From: Puniceicoccaceae bacterium
GTDB lineage: Bacteria; Verrucomicrobiota; Verrucomicrobiia; Opitutales; Coraliomargaritaceae
DNA length: 32,691 bases
NCBI GenBank assembly: GCA_017854655.1
Contig: JAFMHF010000020.1
Coordinates: 1 to 32,691 of the forward strand
Direction of reading: 5' to 3'
The translations under genes and the position numbers were made by a program. The notes under the pieces are model-generated. The model was not told the origin of the DNA. It was given only the letters and a program-made list of their open reading frames with translations, and ran no database searches. Of this stretch, positions 17,290-26,705 are shown piece by piece. Positions within the stretch are counted from its first letter, which is position 1; the number at the start of each line of letters is the position of its first letter.

Positions 17290-17381
17290 GGCTGATAAAT
17301 AATAGTGTCTACAGAATCAACACAACGGCAAAGCAAGATTGCAGCCGGCAAATAAGTCGCTTCATATAGAGCTAACTCACA

Positions 17382-18902
17382 ATGTCGCAACGTCTCCTCA
17401 TCATCGTCACATGGATCGGTATCGTTATACTCTCGTTAACGTTACGCCTGCAGAACTTAGAAAAACGCCCGATTCACGCCGATGAGGCGACTGGCGCACG
17501 CATTCTCGCACGTCAATTAGCCGGCGAGGACTACCAGTTTGACCCACAGCATTTCCATGGCCCGCTACTCAGCCTTAGTTCGCTGCCCATCGCGCGCAGC
17601 CGATCCGAAACCTCCTGGAGCGAACTATCCACGACCACTTTGCGTCTCGGCGCTGTCATTGCCGGTCTACTAGTGGTATTTACCCCGCTACTATGGAGAC
17701 GATCCATCGGACCATGGGGCGCATTGGCAGCCGCCGCACTGTTAGCGAGTTCACCGCTGATGGTGTATTACAACCGCATGTATATCCATGAGAGCCTGCT
17801 AACTCTGTTGGCGATGCTGGCCTGCGCAGCAGTCTTTCGCCTCAGCCAACAACCGAGTAAGCGCATCGGCATCGCTTCAGGGCTCTGCATCGGCCTCATG
17901 TTTGCCACCAAAGAAACCTTCGCCATCTCGATACTCGCGTGGCTACCAGCCGCTGGTCTCTGCTACTGGAGACAACCAACAAATGACGCGCGACACCTCT
18001 GCCCCAACCTTCGTCTCTATCTATTGCCCAGCGTGTTCTTAGTGATCACCGCAGCATTCACCGCCGCTTACTTTTACAGCGATGGCTTTCGCTCCATGCA
18101 AGGGAGCATAGACGCGGTGCGCACCTACTTCGTTTACGAGACCACCGCTGGCCACGAAAAAGGACTAGGCTATTACTTCGAGCTGCTGTTATGGCCAAAG
18201 CAACAGCTCGGCATTTGGTGGACTGAAGTACTGATCGGGCTTCTGGCATTGATCGCGATCGCCTTCGCCGCAGTGAAACGTGTGCCGAACCCTGCGGTTC
18301 TCTTTCTAGCGATCGCGACGGTGTGCCACTTCATTATCTACAGCTGCATCGGCTATAAAACCCCTTGGCTCATGATGGTGCCGTGGGCACATGCCTGCCT
18401 CCTCGCGGGCTGTGCCTTTAGCTATTTACCTGATTTAAAAACACGGTCCCGCATTATACTCACATTACTTTTACTCACTGGACTCGCCTATCAAACCAAA
18501 CAAAGTATCCATGCCAGCGGCCGCCTAGCCAATGACAGCCGCAATCCTTATGCGTATGTGCCTACCAGCACAGACGCACCGAAGATCGAACGCTGGCTAC
18601 ACGAGTTGCGCGCGTTAGCCGATGCACCAGTGCTCTCGCCCATCGCCGTAATCGGTCAAGAGTATTGGCCCCTGCCGTGGTATTTACGTACTTTCGAAAC
18701 CATTGGCTACTGGCCGACTCCGATTCAAGGCATCACAGACTTGCCAATCATTTTCGCGATGCCCGCACAGGATCAAGCCTGCGATGATTTACTCGGGGCC
18801 TCTCATACCAAACTCCCGCGCGGCCTGCGCGCAAATGTGGCCGTCACACTTTATTTACGCAACGACATCTGGCAGCTCTGGATGCACACCGACGAACAAT
18901 GA
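17382..18902 (+). CDS. Agl23-type multipass membrane protein (GT-C-like, TIGR03663-type)
   Basis: 506-residue integral membrane protein with about 10-12 hydrophobic helices. The N-terminal helix is followed by RPIHADEATGARILARQL (residues 29-46) and FDPQHFHGPLL, the loop signature of the TIGR03663 family (annotated 'flippase activity-associated Agl23', related to the ArnT/PMT glycosyltransferases). In GT-C enzymes the first-loop Asp, here in HADE, is catalytic. It would move a sugar from a lipid carrier on the outer face of the membrane, but that activity is not established for this family. The final soluble part (~400-506) is periplasmic by analogy. The stop overlaps the apbE start as ATGA. 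Confidence 0.82.
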   Translation: MSQRLLIIVTWIGIVILSLTLRLQNLEKRPIHADEATGARILARQLAGEDYQFDPQHFHGPLLSLSSLPIARSRSETSWSELSTTTLRLGAVIAGLLVVFTPLLWRRSIGPWGALAAAALLASSPLMVYYNRMYIHESLLTLLAMLACAAVFRLSQQPSKRIGIASGLCIGLMFATKETFAISILAWLPAAGLCYWRQPTNDARHLCPNLRLYLLPSVFLVITAAFTAAYFYSDGFRSMQGSIDAVRTYFVYETTAGHEKGLGYYFELLLWPKQQLGIWWTEVLIGLLALIAIAFAAVKRVPNPAVLFLAIATVCHFIIYSCIGYKTPWLMMVPWAHACLLAGCAFSYLPDLKTRSRIILTLLLLTGLAYQTKQSIHASGRLANDSRNPYAYVPTSTDAPKIERWLHELRALADAPVLSPIAVIGQEYWPLPWYLRTFETIGYWPTPIQGITDLPIIFAMPAQDQACDDLLGASHTKLPRGLRANVAVTLYLRNDIWQLWMHTDEQ

Positions 18903-19744
18903 GCCAAATCCATCAATTTGACCACCACGCGATGAAGACCACCTTCATACTTCGCATCGTCGCCGAAGATGCGAAACTCGCGCATGATGTCGCACACGCA
19001 GCGATCGTCCTACTGGACGAAATCGAAAACACTCTCAGTCGCTACATCGAAGGCAGTGATGTGTTCCGAATCAACCACATGGAGACGGGTCAAACACTGT
19101 TTATCAGTCAGACCTGCTATGACTGTTTACGACTGGCCGCCGAAGCACATGAGCACACTGGCGGCCTGTTCGACATCACCCTCGGCACATTGATCGAGCA
19201 TCAAAAAAACAAAGCTGCCGGCAGCGCCCCATCGCTCAGCGGCAGGCTCAGCATTGATCCAGATCGACCGGCGATCACATGCGTCACAGCCGGACGAGAA
19301 ATCGATCTCGGCGGCATTGGCAAAGGCTACGCGCTCGACCAACTCAAAAACCTGCTGGAAGACTGGGACATTGAATCGGCACTGCTTTGTGCTGGTGCGA
19401 GCACGCAGTTAGCCTTCGGTTCCGCGACCTGGCCAATTGAACTGAGCGGCGATCACAATCAGCAGACCATCAAATTAAACAACCAGGCACTGAGCGCCTC
19501 AGGGATCGGCATCCAGGGCAGCCACATCGTCTCTCCACAAAAACGCCACAGCCCCGATTACAACTTCAAACGCGCATGGATCTTGCAACCCAGTGCCGCG
19601 CTGGCTGATGCCTGGTCAACCGCTCTAATGCTGATTGATATTGAACAACTGCGCACCTTTGAGGCCCCTCAAGACACGCTCTACTTCGAAACCACCACTG
19701 GTATTCAAACCCTGCAAAAGCTGCAAGCAACGCTGCCTGAGTAA
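18899..19744 (+). CDS. apbE: ApbE-like FAD:protein FMN transferase
   Basis: 281 residues. ApbE proteins attach FMN from FAD to a Thr in target flavoproteins (such as Nqr/Rnf subunits) or act as FAD hydrolases. Family marks are AMKTTF near the N-terminus (11-16), LSRYIEGSDVFRINH (46-60), HTGGLFDITLG (86-96), EIDLGGIGKGYALD (~145-158) and DAWSTALML near the C-terminus, whose Asp and Thr bind the metal. The usual Asn-Ala-Gly-Gly is Cys-Ala-Gly-Ala here (ALLCAGAST), a departure near the flavin site. No lipoprotein signal is visible, so export is uncertain. It overlaps the upstream membrane protein by four bases. No target flavoprotein gene is in the window. Confidence 0.85.
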   Translation: MSQIHQFDHHAMKTTFILRIVAEDAKLAHDVAHAAIVLLDEIENTLSRYIEGSDVFRINHMETGQTLFISQTCYDCLRLAAEAHEHTGGLFDITLGTLIEHQKNKAAGSAPSLSGRLSIDPDRPAITCVTAGREIDLGGIGKGYALDQLKNLLEDWDIESALLCAGASTQLAFGSATWPIELSGDHNQQTIKLNNQALSASGIGIQGSHIVSPQKRHSPDYNFKRAWILQPSAALADAWSTALMLIDIEQLRTFEAPQDTLYFETTTGIQTLQKLQATLPE

Positions 19745-19869
19745 TTGCGGATGGCCGCCTTCGAGATTAAGGTAGCCAAGTTGAAGCCGTCGGGATGCGT
19801 GTTCGTTCTTAATTCGAGCAACAAACTTGTTGTCGTCACTCATGCAACACAGATACTCCCCTTTTGAAT

Positions 19870-21462
19870 ATGCCAGAGCACACACCAGAAGACTCAGCCC
19901 CAGCGCCACTTGTTGATATCGTCCTACCAGTCGAACAATCGGAGCACCTATCGGCGTGGAAAACCGCGATCGCCGAGAAGCTCGCACTGCCAGAAGAACG
20001 AATCGTCGATATGCGCCTGCGCAAACATTCAATCGATGCCCGCCAAAGGCAGATCAAAGTGCAGCTACGAATCGAAGTCGGCCTCGACCAGGCTCTCCCA
20101 GCTGAGCCGGAGCTGAAGCCCCTCTACGACAGCCCAGCCGCAGATGCAAAAACAGTGCTCATCATTGGCTGTGGTCCTGCGGGCATGTTTGCCGCGCTGC
20201 GGGCCCTCGAACTTGGCCTTAAACCAATCATTTTAGAGCGCGGCAAGGACGCCTCGGCGCGGCGCTTCGATCTCGGCCCCATTCTCAAGAAAGGCACCGT
20301 CATCAAGGACTCCAACTATTGCTTTGGCGAAGGCGGTGCCGGCACATTCTCGGACGGCAAGCTCTACACTCGCGTTAAAAAGCGCGGTCCGATTCGCGAC
20401 ATCTACGAGACACTCGTCGCGCATGGCGCACCCGAGCGCATCCTAATCGACGCGCACCCGCACATTGGCTCTAATCTGCTACCGAAAGTAGTCATGGCGA
20501 TGCGCCAATCGATTCTCGAAGCTGGTGGTGAAGTCCACTTCGCCGCGAAAGTGAATCAATTCATTCTCAAGGCTGATCGTATTTGCGGGGTAACCACAGT
20601 CGATGGCCGCGAATTCCTCAGCGACCGTACGATCTTGGCAACTGGCCACTCCGCCCGCGATATTTACCAGCAGCTTCATACCCAAAATGTGCGCCTTGAA
20701 CAAACGCCCTTTGCCGTTGGTGTACGCATCGAGCACCCGCAACCTCTGATCGATAGCACTCAGTATCACTATCCAATTGGGCAAGAACGCCCACAGCTAC
20801 TCCCCGCAGCCAGCTACCGACTCGCCACTAAGATTGACAACCGTGGCGTACACTCCTTCTGCATGTGCCCAGGTGGCTTCATCGTACCTGCTGCGACTGA
20901 GAACGATGAGGTAGTGGTCAATGGCATGAGTCTCGCACGGCGCGACTCCCCCTTTGCCAACAGTGGCATGGTAGTCAGCGTTGAGCCAGAAGACACCGCC
21001 CCCTTTCAAGCTGAACACGGCGTACTCGCCGGTATCGCATTTCAAAAACAGTTGGAAATCGCCGCTAAACAAGCTGGCGGTGGCGGTCAAGTCGCGCCTG
21101 GACAACGCGTGACCGACTTTCTAGAAGGAAAAACTTCAGCAGACCTGCCGAAGACCAGCTACTTTCCCGGCATTCAGAGCGCACGCCTCGACGAGATCAT
21201 GCCAGAATGGATTGTCTCACGAATGCGCCGCGGCTTAACTCTGTTTGGCGAACAGATGCGCGGCTATATTACTGAGGAGTGTAATTTGATCGGCTTTGAG
21301 ACGCGCACCAGTTCGCCCGTGCGCGTGCCGCGCGATCCAGACTCACTACAGCACCCAGATATCGCGGGTCTCTACCCATGTGGTGAAGGCGCAGGCTACG
21401 CTGGCGGCATCGTCAGCGCCGCACTTGACGGCATCCGCTGCGCAGAAGCAGCAAGCCACTGA
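19870..21462 (+). CDS. NAD(P)/FAD-dependent oxidoreductase (COG2509 type)
   Basis: 530 residues from the ATG at 19870; a TTG two codons earlier is less likely. An N-terminal ~90-residue region (EERIVDMRLRKHSIDARQR) is typical of this uncharacterised dehydrogenase family and precedes the Rossmann FAD loop IIGCGPAGMFAAL (98-110). YCFGEGGAGTFSDGKLYTR follows in the middle, then the ILATGHSARD turn and the C-terminal FAD-clamping GLYPCGEGAGYAGGI. The redox reaction and substrate are unknown. It ends 7 bases from the convergent erpA-like stop, with no terminator between them. It probably has its own promoter in the 125 bases after apbE, though I cannot pick one out. Confidence 0.85.
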   Translation: MPEHTPEDSAPAPLVDIVLPVEQSEHLSAWKTAIAEKLALPEERIVDMRLRKHSIDARQRQIKVQLRIEVGLDQALPAEPELKPLYDSPAADAKTVLIIGCGPAGMFAALRALELGLKPIILERGKDASARRFDLGPILKKGTVIKDSNYCFGEGGAGTFSDGKLYTRVKKRGPIRDIYETLVAHGAPERILIDAHPHIGSNLLPKVVMAMRQSILEAGGEVHFAAKVNQFILKADRICGVTTVDGREFLSDRTILATGHSARDIYQQLHTQNVRLEQTPFAVGVRIEHPQPLIDSTQYHYPIGQERPQLLPAASYRLATKIDNRGVHSFCMCPGGFIVPAATENDEVVVNGMSLARRDSPFANSGMVVSVEPEDTAPFQAEHGVLAGIAFQKQLEIAAKQAGGGGQVAPGQRVTDFLEGKTSADLPKTSYFPGIQSARLDEIMPEWIVSRMRRGLTLFGEQMRGYITEECNLIGFETRTSSPVRVPRDPDSLQHPDIAGLYPCGEGAGYAGGIVSAALDGIRCAEAASH

Positions 21463-21469
21463 GACGGCG

Positions 21470-21787
21470 CTAGTTAAACGAGCGGCCACAGCCGCAAGTA
21501 CTGCTGGCATTCGGATTACGCACTTCGAAGCCTTTACCCGTCAAACCATCGTCGAAATCGACAACACTCTCGTTGAGATACTCGAGACTCGTCTCATCAA
21601 CCAAAAATTCGACACCGTTGTTTTCAAATACCTGATCGTCTTCCTTTTTGTTATCAAAAGACATACCATACTCGAAGCCTGAGCAACCGCCTGCCTCGAC
21701 CAAAATACGGAGTTTTTGCCCCTCAGTAGCCTTCTCGGCCTGCAACTGTCGGATTTGTGCCACGGCACTGTCTGTCAATGTGATCAT
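21470..21787 (-). CDS. erpA: ErpA/IscA-type iron-sulfur carrier
   Basis: 105-residue A-type carrier that passes Fe-S clusters to apo-proteins. The three cluster-binding cysteines are in place: Cys35 in GGCSGFEY, and Cys98 and Cys100 in STCGCGRSF near the C-terminus. Length, HesB-fold strand pattern (KLRILVEAG, VEFLVDE) and the conserved SGFEYGM agree with the ErpA subgroup; IscA or SufA cannot be excluded. It is monocistronic, convergent with the oxidoreductase and divergent from the kinase gene. No isc or suf cluster is in the window. Confidence 0.9.
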   Translation of the reverse strand: MITLTDSAVAQIRQLQAEKATEGQKLRILVEAGGCSGFEYGMSFDNKKEDDQVFENNGVEFLVDETSLEYLNESVVDFDDGLTGKGFEVRNPNASSTCGCGRSFN

Positions 21788-21916
21788 GCGTTACAGCAAA
21801 TGCGCTTCGATGCCACTGTCAACTAACACCTAGCATAGATATATTTATAGAGCATTTTTCGTGCTAGATTGTGAAATTCACTTGAAAAAAAATTTAAAAG
21901 GCATCTTATTTACACG

Positions 21917-22918
21917 ATGCCTAAGATAAAACACATCTTCAATGAATTGCATTTCGAACTCGTAAATACGATTGCAGAGGGCGGAATGGGCATTGTGTAT
22001 GAGGCTAAGCAGATGGGTGCGGGCCATTTCAGCAAACGAGTGGCGATCAAATTGGTCCGCGAAGAATACTCAAAAATCGAAGAGTTTCGTAATAATTTTA
22101 TTGGCGAAGCGCGCTTAGTCGCAGACCTGATCCATACTAATATCGTCCAAACTTACCACCTCGGCGAAATCAGTGGGCAATATTTTATGACGATGGAATA
22201 TGTGGACGGCATCACCCTGGAAGACTTCATCCGTCGCCACACCGAAACGCACCAGTCCATCCCCATCGACCTAGCGGCTTTTATTGTTTCGCGAATATGC
22301 CGCGGCCTCTCTTACGCCCATCAAAAATGCGACATCAACGGTCGATCGCTCGGCATCGTACACCGCGACGTGAACCCGCGCAACATTATGCTCGCCTATG
22401 AAGGCGACGTAAAGCTCACCGACTTCGGCATCGCGAAGGCACTCAACCTCATGCACAATGAGGAAGGCGAAATCATCGCTGGTAAAGACGAATACCTCTC
22501 CCCTGAGCAAGCGCGCCGCGAAGTAACCGACGGACGTGCGGATCTTTTTAGCTGCGCTATTGTCCTCGCGGAAATGCTAGTCGGTGAAAACATTTTTGAG
22601 GCTAATTCCGGCGAAGCCACGCGCCACAACATACTTAAGTTGGCGATTCCCGACTTCATCGAGATTCGCCCCGAGCTCGACCCGCGCCTCGACGATATTA
22701 TGCAGCGCGCCTTCAAACGCGACCGCGAAAAACGCTATCAAACCGCGCAAAATATGCTCACCGCCTTAGAGATGTTTCTCTACGGCAAAGGCTACGGACC
22801 AACTAATGAAAAGCTAGCGAGCTATATCAAAGACCTATTTGGCAACAACAGCAGCAGCGCGGCAAAGCGCTGGGCATTAGGCGAGACACCAGGACTCGAA
22901 CAAGACGAAGAGGCCTAG
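21917..22918 (+). CDS. Ser/Thr protein kinase (PknB-like, cytosolic)
   Basis: 333 residues. The kinase domain spans ~10-290: glycine loop [11 protein letters not shown] (20-30), VAIKLV with Lys45, [11 protein letters not shown] catalytic loop, the DFG motif in LTDFGIAKA, and [12 protein letters not shown] in the activation segment. In the catalytic loop the Lys usually found two residues after the catalytic Asp is Asn (HRDVNP). This occurs in several bacterial kinase subgroups and does not by itself imply inactivity. No transmembrane helix or sensor domain is present. It is followed after 24 bases by rpoN in the same direction, with no terminator between, suggesting a shared transcript and possibly a link to sigma-54 control (inference only). 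Confidence 0.9.
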   Translation: MPKIKHIFNELHFELVNTIAEGGMGIVYEAKQMGAGHFSKRVAIKLVREEYSKIEEFRNNFIGEARLVADLIHTNIVQTYHLGEISGQYFMTMEYVDGITLEDFIRRHTETHQSIPIDLAAFIVSRICRGLSYAHQKCDINGRSLGIVHRDVNPRNIMLAYEGDVKLTDFGIAKALNLMHNEEGEIIAGKDEYLSPEQARREVTDGRADLFSCAIVLAEMLVGENIFEANSGEATRHNILKLAIPDFIEIRPELDPRLDDIMQRAFKRDREKRYQTAQNMLTALEMFLYGKGYGPTNEKLASYIKDLFGNNSSSAAKRWALGETPGLEQDEEA

Positions 22919-22942
22919 AGACGGCCACGTCGCCCAACCACC

Positions 22943-24391
22943 ATGAGCTCACCAGGGTTCCAACAAATCCAGAAACAGGCGCAGGCGCTCGTTCTAGCGC
23001 CTCAACTCCAGAACTCCCTAAAGATTCTCCAAGCGCCGGCAGTGGAACTACGCACCTCGATCCTTGAAGAGCTCCAAGCGAATCCACTGCTCGAAGAACT
23101 GGCGATTGATAGCATCAGTGTCGAAGAACACCGCGAAGAGCCTAACGCCAACCAACTCGAACAAGACGAAGAGACCGAGTTCAATCCAGAAGATTTCAGC
23201 GTGCTAGAGCGCATGAGCGAAGACATGCGCGAGCACTACGCACTGGAAAACACAGGACAAAGCCACACCTCAGATGACGAAGAACGCCGTGAGCACTTCA
23301 TGAATTCGCTCACCACGAGCGTCTCGCTTCAGCAACATCTCATCCAACAAGCCGAATTAACCGACTGTTCCGATCAAGAGCGAGAGGCCCTACTTTACCT
23401 GATTGGTAGTATTGACGATAATGGTTTCCTCACAGAGACAGTTTCTAACATAGCTCTTACCAGCCGCATCCCTTACAGTTCGGTCAGCAAGGCCAGCGAA
23501 ATACTCAGGGCCTTCGATCCGCCCGGAATTGGCACTAAAGACACACAAGACTGCCTCGTTACTCAGCTGGAACTACGCGGGCAAGGCAAGTCGATCGCAG
23601 CTCAAATCCTTCGCGACCACTTCCAACTTCTCATTCGCCGACGAATCCCCGAGCTTGCACGCAAACTCGGCGTAAGCACTGAGGATATCCAAGATGCCAT
23701 TGAAGCGATCGCGACGCTGGAGCCCTCGCCTGGCAAACGTTTCAGTCCAGACTCAAACGCTGTCATCGAACCCGATGCCACTGTATTCAAAGATGAATAT
23801 GGTGAATGGCAGATCACGATGAACAATGACTACATTCCTCGCCTACGCATCAGCAGCACTTACAAGGACATGCTGGCTAAAGGGAACCTGAATCAAAAAG
23901 AGAAAGAGTTTATGATCGAGCGTATGCGTTCGGGTAAATTCCTGATCAACTCGATCGAACAGCGCCAACAAACCATCGAGCGCATTACACTTGAAATTCT
24001 TAAATTTCAAAGCGATTTCTTCGCAGCAGGCGTCTCCAAGCTACGCCCACTGACAATGAATACCATCGCGCAAATAGTTGGCGTGCACGAGACCACCGTT
24101 AGCCGTGCAATCGCGAATAAATACATTCGCACCCCACATGGCGTTTTCCCATTTAAATACTTCTTCACACCAGGCTATAAAGCGGGCAGCGGCGAATCGG
24201 TCTCCAACAAATCGATCAAAGATATGATCAGTCATATTATAGAAGAAGAAAATCCAGCCAAGCCCTACAGCGACCAAGGCATCGTCAACATCTTAACCGA
24301 AAAGAAGATCAAGATCGCCCGTCGCACCGTGGCCAAATACCGCGAAGAACTCGGCATTCTACCGACCAACTTGAGGCGAAGATACGAATAA
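22943..24391 (+). CDS. rpoN: RNA polymerase sigma-54 factor
   Basis: 482 residues. Region I is Gln/Leu-rich (residues 4-50, with [18 protein letters not shown]) and contacts enhancer-binding proteins. Acidic region II follows (~55-110), then the core-binding domain, the helix-turn-helix around [20 protein letters not shown], and the RpoN box [10 protein letters not shown] (459-468), which reads the -24 element. Every part is present, so it should be functional. Sigma-54 needs an AAA+ activator; none is encoded in this window. The gene lies 24 bases after a protein kinase gene, an uncommon companion compared with the lptB-rpoN-hpf order in Proteobacteria. Confidence 0.97.
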   Translation: MSSPGFQQIQKQAQALVLAPQLQNSLKILQAPAVELRTSILEELQANPLLEELAIDSISVEEHREEPNANQLEQDEETEFNPEDFSVLERMSEDMREHYALENTGQSHTSDDEERREHFMNSLTTSVSLQQHLIQQAELTDCSDQEREALLYLIGSIDDNGFLTETVSNIALTSRIPYSSVSKASEILRAFDPPGIGTKDTQDCLVTQLELRGQGKSIAAQILRDHFQLLIRRRIPELARKLGVSTEDIQDAIEAIATLEPSPGKRFSPDSNAVIEPDATVFKDEYGEWQITMNNDYIPRLRISSTYKDMLAKGNLNQKEKEFMIERMRSGKFLINSIEQRQQTIERITLEILKFQSDFFAAGVSKLRPLTMNTIAQIVGVHETTVSRAIANKYIRTPHGVFPFKYFFTPGYKAGSGESVSNKSIKDMISHIIEEENPAKPYSDQGIVNILTEKKIKIARRTVAKYREELGILPTNLRRRYE

Positions 24392-24564
24392 TTTCTGCAG
24401 ACAAAGCGGAGCTCGGAACTTATTGAAAAAATCGCGAATTAAAAAGTAAAAAGAGTCCGCACAACTTGCCCACGCCAATCAACTATGAGCGCGGTCCAGT
24501 CGCACTCTATTACACAGGGCATGCACCCCAATCACTGGCTCTGAAGCTCAACTCTTCAGGCCCC

Positions 24565-25740
24565 TTAAACCACTGCTTCAAGCACAGCGCTGCCGATCGC
24601 GTCGCAGACGAGACGCCCCTTATGCGTCAAGCGCGCATGCGCTCCACTTCGGATTAATAGCCCCTCATCCGCAAAACGTGCTATCAATGGCTCTAACATG
24701 GCCATCACTTTTGGCGCGGGGAAGCGCTGCGCGATGTCAGCCAAATCAATCCCTTTATTCATACGCAGTCCAAAAATAATCGCGTCGGTCATCAAAATAC
24801 TGGTATCGAGCGTAACCAATTCAGCCTTTAGCGGTTGCCTCGATTCCATACCAGCGGCCCACTCGTCCAAATTTGACGGACGTTGATAACGCTCTCCCCG
24901 ATACTGACTCGCTGCCGAAGGGCCACAGCCGATCCACTCCGCCATTCGCCAAGTATTAACATTGTGAATACATTCCGCTCCTACCTTAGAAAAATTCGAT
25001 ATCTCATATTGAGCATATCCCAGCTCAGCGAGTAGCTCCCAGCCGCGCTCGTAGAACCGCAGCTCGCGCTCTTCATCGATCTTCAATTTCCCCTCGGAAA
25101 GCTTCACATAGAGGGCCGTGTCTTCCTCGAAAGTTAAGCAATAGGTCGAAAGATGCGACGGGCCCAGTCGGGCCGCTTCGCGAATCGCCACCTCCCACTG
25201 CTCCATAGATTGATTGGGAATGGCAAACATCAGATCCAAATTGGTCTGAGGAAAGCCAGCCGCTTCGACTAAGCCCCAAGCTTTATAGATTTGATTAGGA
25301 CGATGCAGACGGCCCAGCGATTCCAGTAATTTCTCATCAAAGCTCTGCACTCCCATCGAAATACGCGTCACACCGAGATCGCGTAACACTGCGAGCTTAT
25401 CGGCTTTAACCGTCGACGGAGCCATCTCAATCGTCCACTCCGCAGGTGCATTGCCTAGACACTCCAGCATCGACCGTCCGAGGCGCTCCAAATCTTTAGC
25501 CGACAGCAACCCTGGCGTGCCGCCGCCCCAAAACACCGTATCGACCACTCGGCTATCGGAAATTAGCGCAAACTCAGCATCCATCGCATTGAGATAGCGA
25601 TCTAAGTCGTCGCGCCGCGGTTTCTCTTGATAAAAGGCACAGAAATCGCAGGTTGATGCGCAAAACGGCACGTGACAGTAGAGACCCAGCGACATTTGTG
25701 CGGGATTGACAGTTTTCGGCTCTTTTCCTTGCAGCTGCAT
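24565..25740 (-). CDS. hemW: HemW-like radical SAM protein
   Basis: 391 residues of the coproporphyrinogen-dehydrogenase-like family. The [4Fe-4S] cluster motif C-x3-C-x2-C is at Cys27, Cys31 and Cys34 (CASTCDFCAF). VFWGGGTPGLL and ISMGVQSFDEKLLESLGRLH are family hallmarks, and the C-terminal HemN-type domain covers roughly 290-380. Many such proteins, formerly called anaerobic HemN, are HemW haem chaperones; the short N-terminus favours HemW over true HemN. Starts at 25740 or at the internal Met16 (25695) are both reasonable; the second leaves more room for a promoter. It is divergent from the lipoprotein gene. No haem operon is adjacent. Confidence 0.85.
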   Translation of the reverse strand: MQLQGKEPKTVNPAQMSLGLYCHVPFCASTCDFCAFYQEKPRRDDLDRYLNAMDAEFALISDSRVVDTVFWGGGTPGLLSAKDLERLGRSMLECLGNAPAEWTIEMAPSTVKADKLAVLRDLGVTRISMGVQSFDEKLLESLGRLHRPNQIYKAWGLVEAAGFPQTNLDLMFAIPNQSMEQWEVAIREAARLGPSHLSTYCLTFEEDTALYVKLSEGKLKIDEERELRFYERGWELLAELGYAQYEISNFSKVGAECIHNVNTWRMAEWIGCGPSAASQYRGERYQRPSNLDEWAAGMESRQPLKAELVTLDTSILMTDAIIFGLRMNKGIDLADIAQRFPAPKVMAMLEPLIARFADEGLLIRSGAHARLTHKGRLVCDAIGSAVLEAVV

Positions 25741-25770
25741 AGTGAGAAGGCATACCTTCTTCCAAGATCT

Positions 25771-26670
25771 ATGAAAGCCAAGCGCATTTTCCTCTCCTCT
25801 TTCCTCGTCCTCGCATTCTGCCTGACTGGTTGCAGTGTCAAAATCGTCAATACGACACCTGACATCGCCCCCGCCTCGCCGACTGGCAACTACACCTTAA
25901 GCGCTCACGCGCAGGTCAATAAAAAGACCGTCGCACCGAGCAGCCTGGAAGCCTTCGTCGTGATCGACGGCGAGCAGCGCGCAATGACAGCTACCACAAC
26001 TGCGCCAAACCTCTTTGAATACGACTATCAAGCGCCAGTCGGGAAAGAACTCACCCGCTTTTACTACGTACTCAACTTCGACACTCAAAAAGAGGACGAA
26101 ACACCCACCTCAGTACAGATCATCTCCGATCTTTATCAAGTTAAGCTGCCGAGTCAGATCACATTGACAATTGATAAAACACGCGCAGCTGTCGGCACTC
26201 GAGTCTCGATCAATGGCCAAGGCTTCACAAATCAGGACATCGTTTTTGTCGATCGTACACCCGCCGAAACCGTCTTTACCTCACCCACACAACTGCAATT
26301 CGTGGTGCCAGAGCTAAAGCCAGATTTCGGCTACAGCATTGAAGTGCGCAGCACCACACGTGCCCAGACCGCAGGCTACCTGCGTATCGACCCTGCCAGC
26401 CCACTCAGCGTTTTACCAAATCAGCTCAGTCTAAAGCCAGGACAACGCCAAGCACTCGCCTTTGCACTCGATTACCCTGCTCCCGACGGAGGACTTTATA
26501 TTAATATTACGACTGACATACCCGGCAGCATCATTATGCCTGAGGTACTTATCCCCGAAGATGCCCGCTCAGTCAGTGCCGTCATCGAAGGGGGCAAAGT
26601 CGGCAGCGGCCACCTGTTCATCAACGTAAGCGGCCTACCCGAATTGGTCATTCCGCTGACGATCCGCTAG
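25771..26670 (+). CDS. Lipoprotein with IPT/TIG-like domain, unknown function
   Basis: 299 residues. A clean lipoprotein signal peptide (MKAKRIFLSSFLVLAFCLTG, Cys21 in LTGC) predicts a membrane-anchored protein. Residues ~30-125 are a beta-rich segment. Residues ~127-212 look like an IPT/TIG immunoglobulin-like fold (ITLTIDKTRAAVGTRVSING followed by the QGF turn). The remainder is a further beta domain (LSLKPGQRQALAFALD). TIG domains commonly serve in cell-surface binding or as spacers; no ligand can be suggested. I start at the ATG carrying the signal peptide; the open frame extends upstream into hemW. Convergent with the next gene, 35 bases away. Confidence 0.8.
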   Translation: MKAKRIFLSSFLVLAFCLTGCSVKIVNTTPDIAPASPTGNYTLSAHAQVNKKTVAPSSLEAFVVIDGEQRAMTATTTAPNLFEYDYQAPVGKELTRFYYVLNFDTQKEDETPTSVQIISDLYQVKLPSQITLTIDKTRAAVGTRVSINGQGFTNQDIVFVDRTPAETVFTSPTQLQFVVPELKPDFGYSIEVRSTTRAQTAGYLRIDPASPLSVLPNQLSLKPGQRQALAFALDYPAPDGGLYINITTDIPGSIIMPEVLIPEDARSVSAVIEGGKVGSGHLFINVSGLPELVIPLTIR

Positions 26671-26705
26671 ATAATCCTGTACCAACGAGTTTACTCGAAT
26701 CAGGG

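Noticed and set aside
24541-24559. CTGAAG/CTTCAG inverted repeat after hemW as a terminator
   Set aside because: Six-bp stem without a T tract on either strand.
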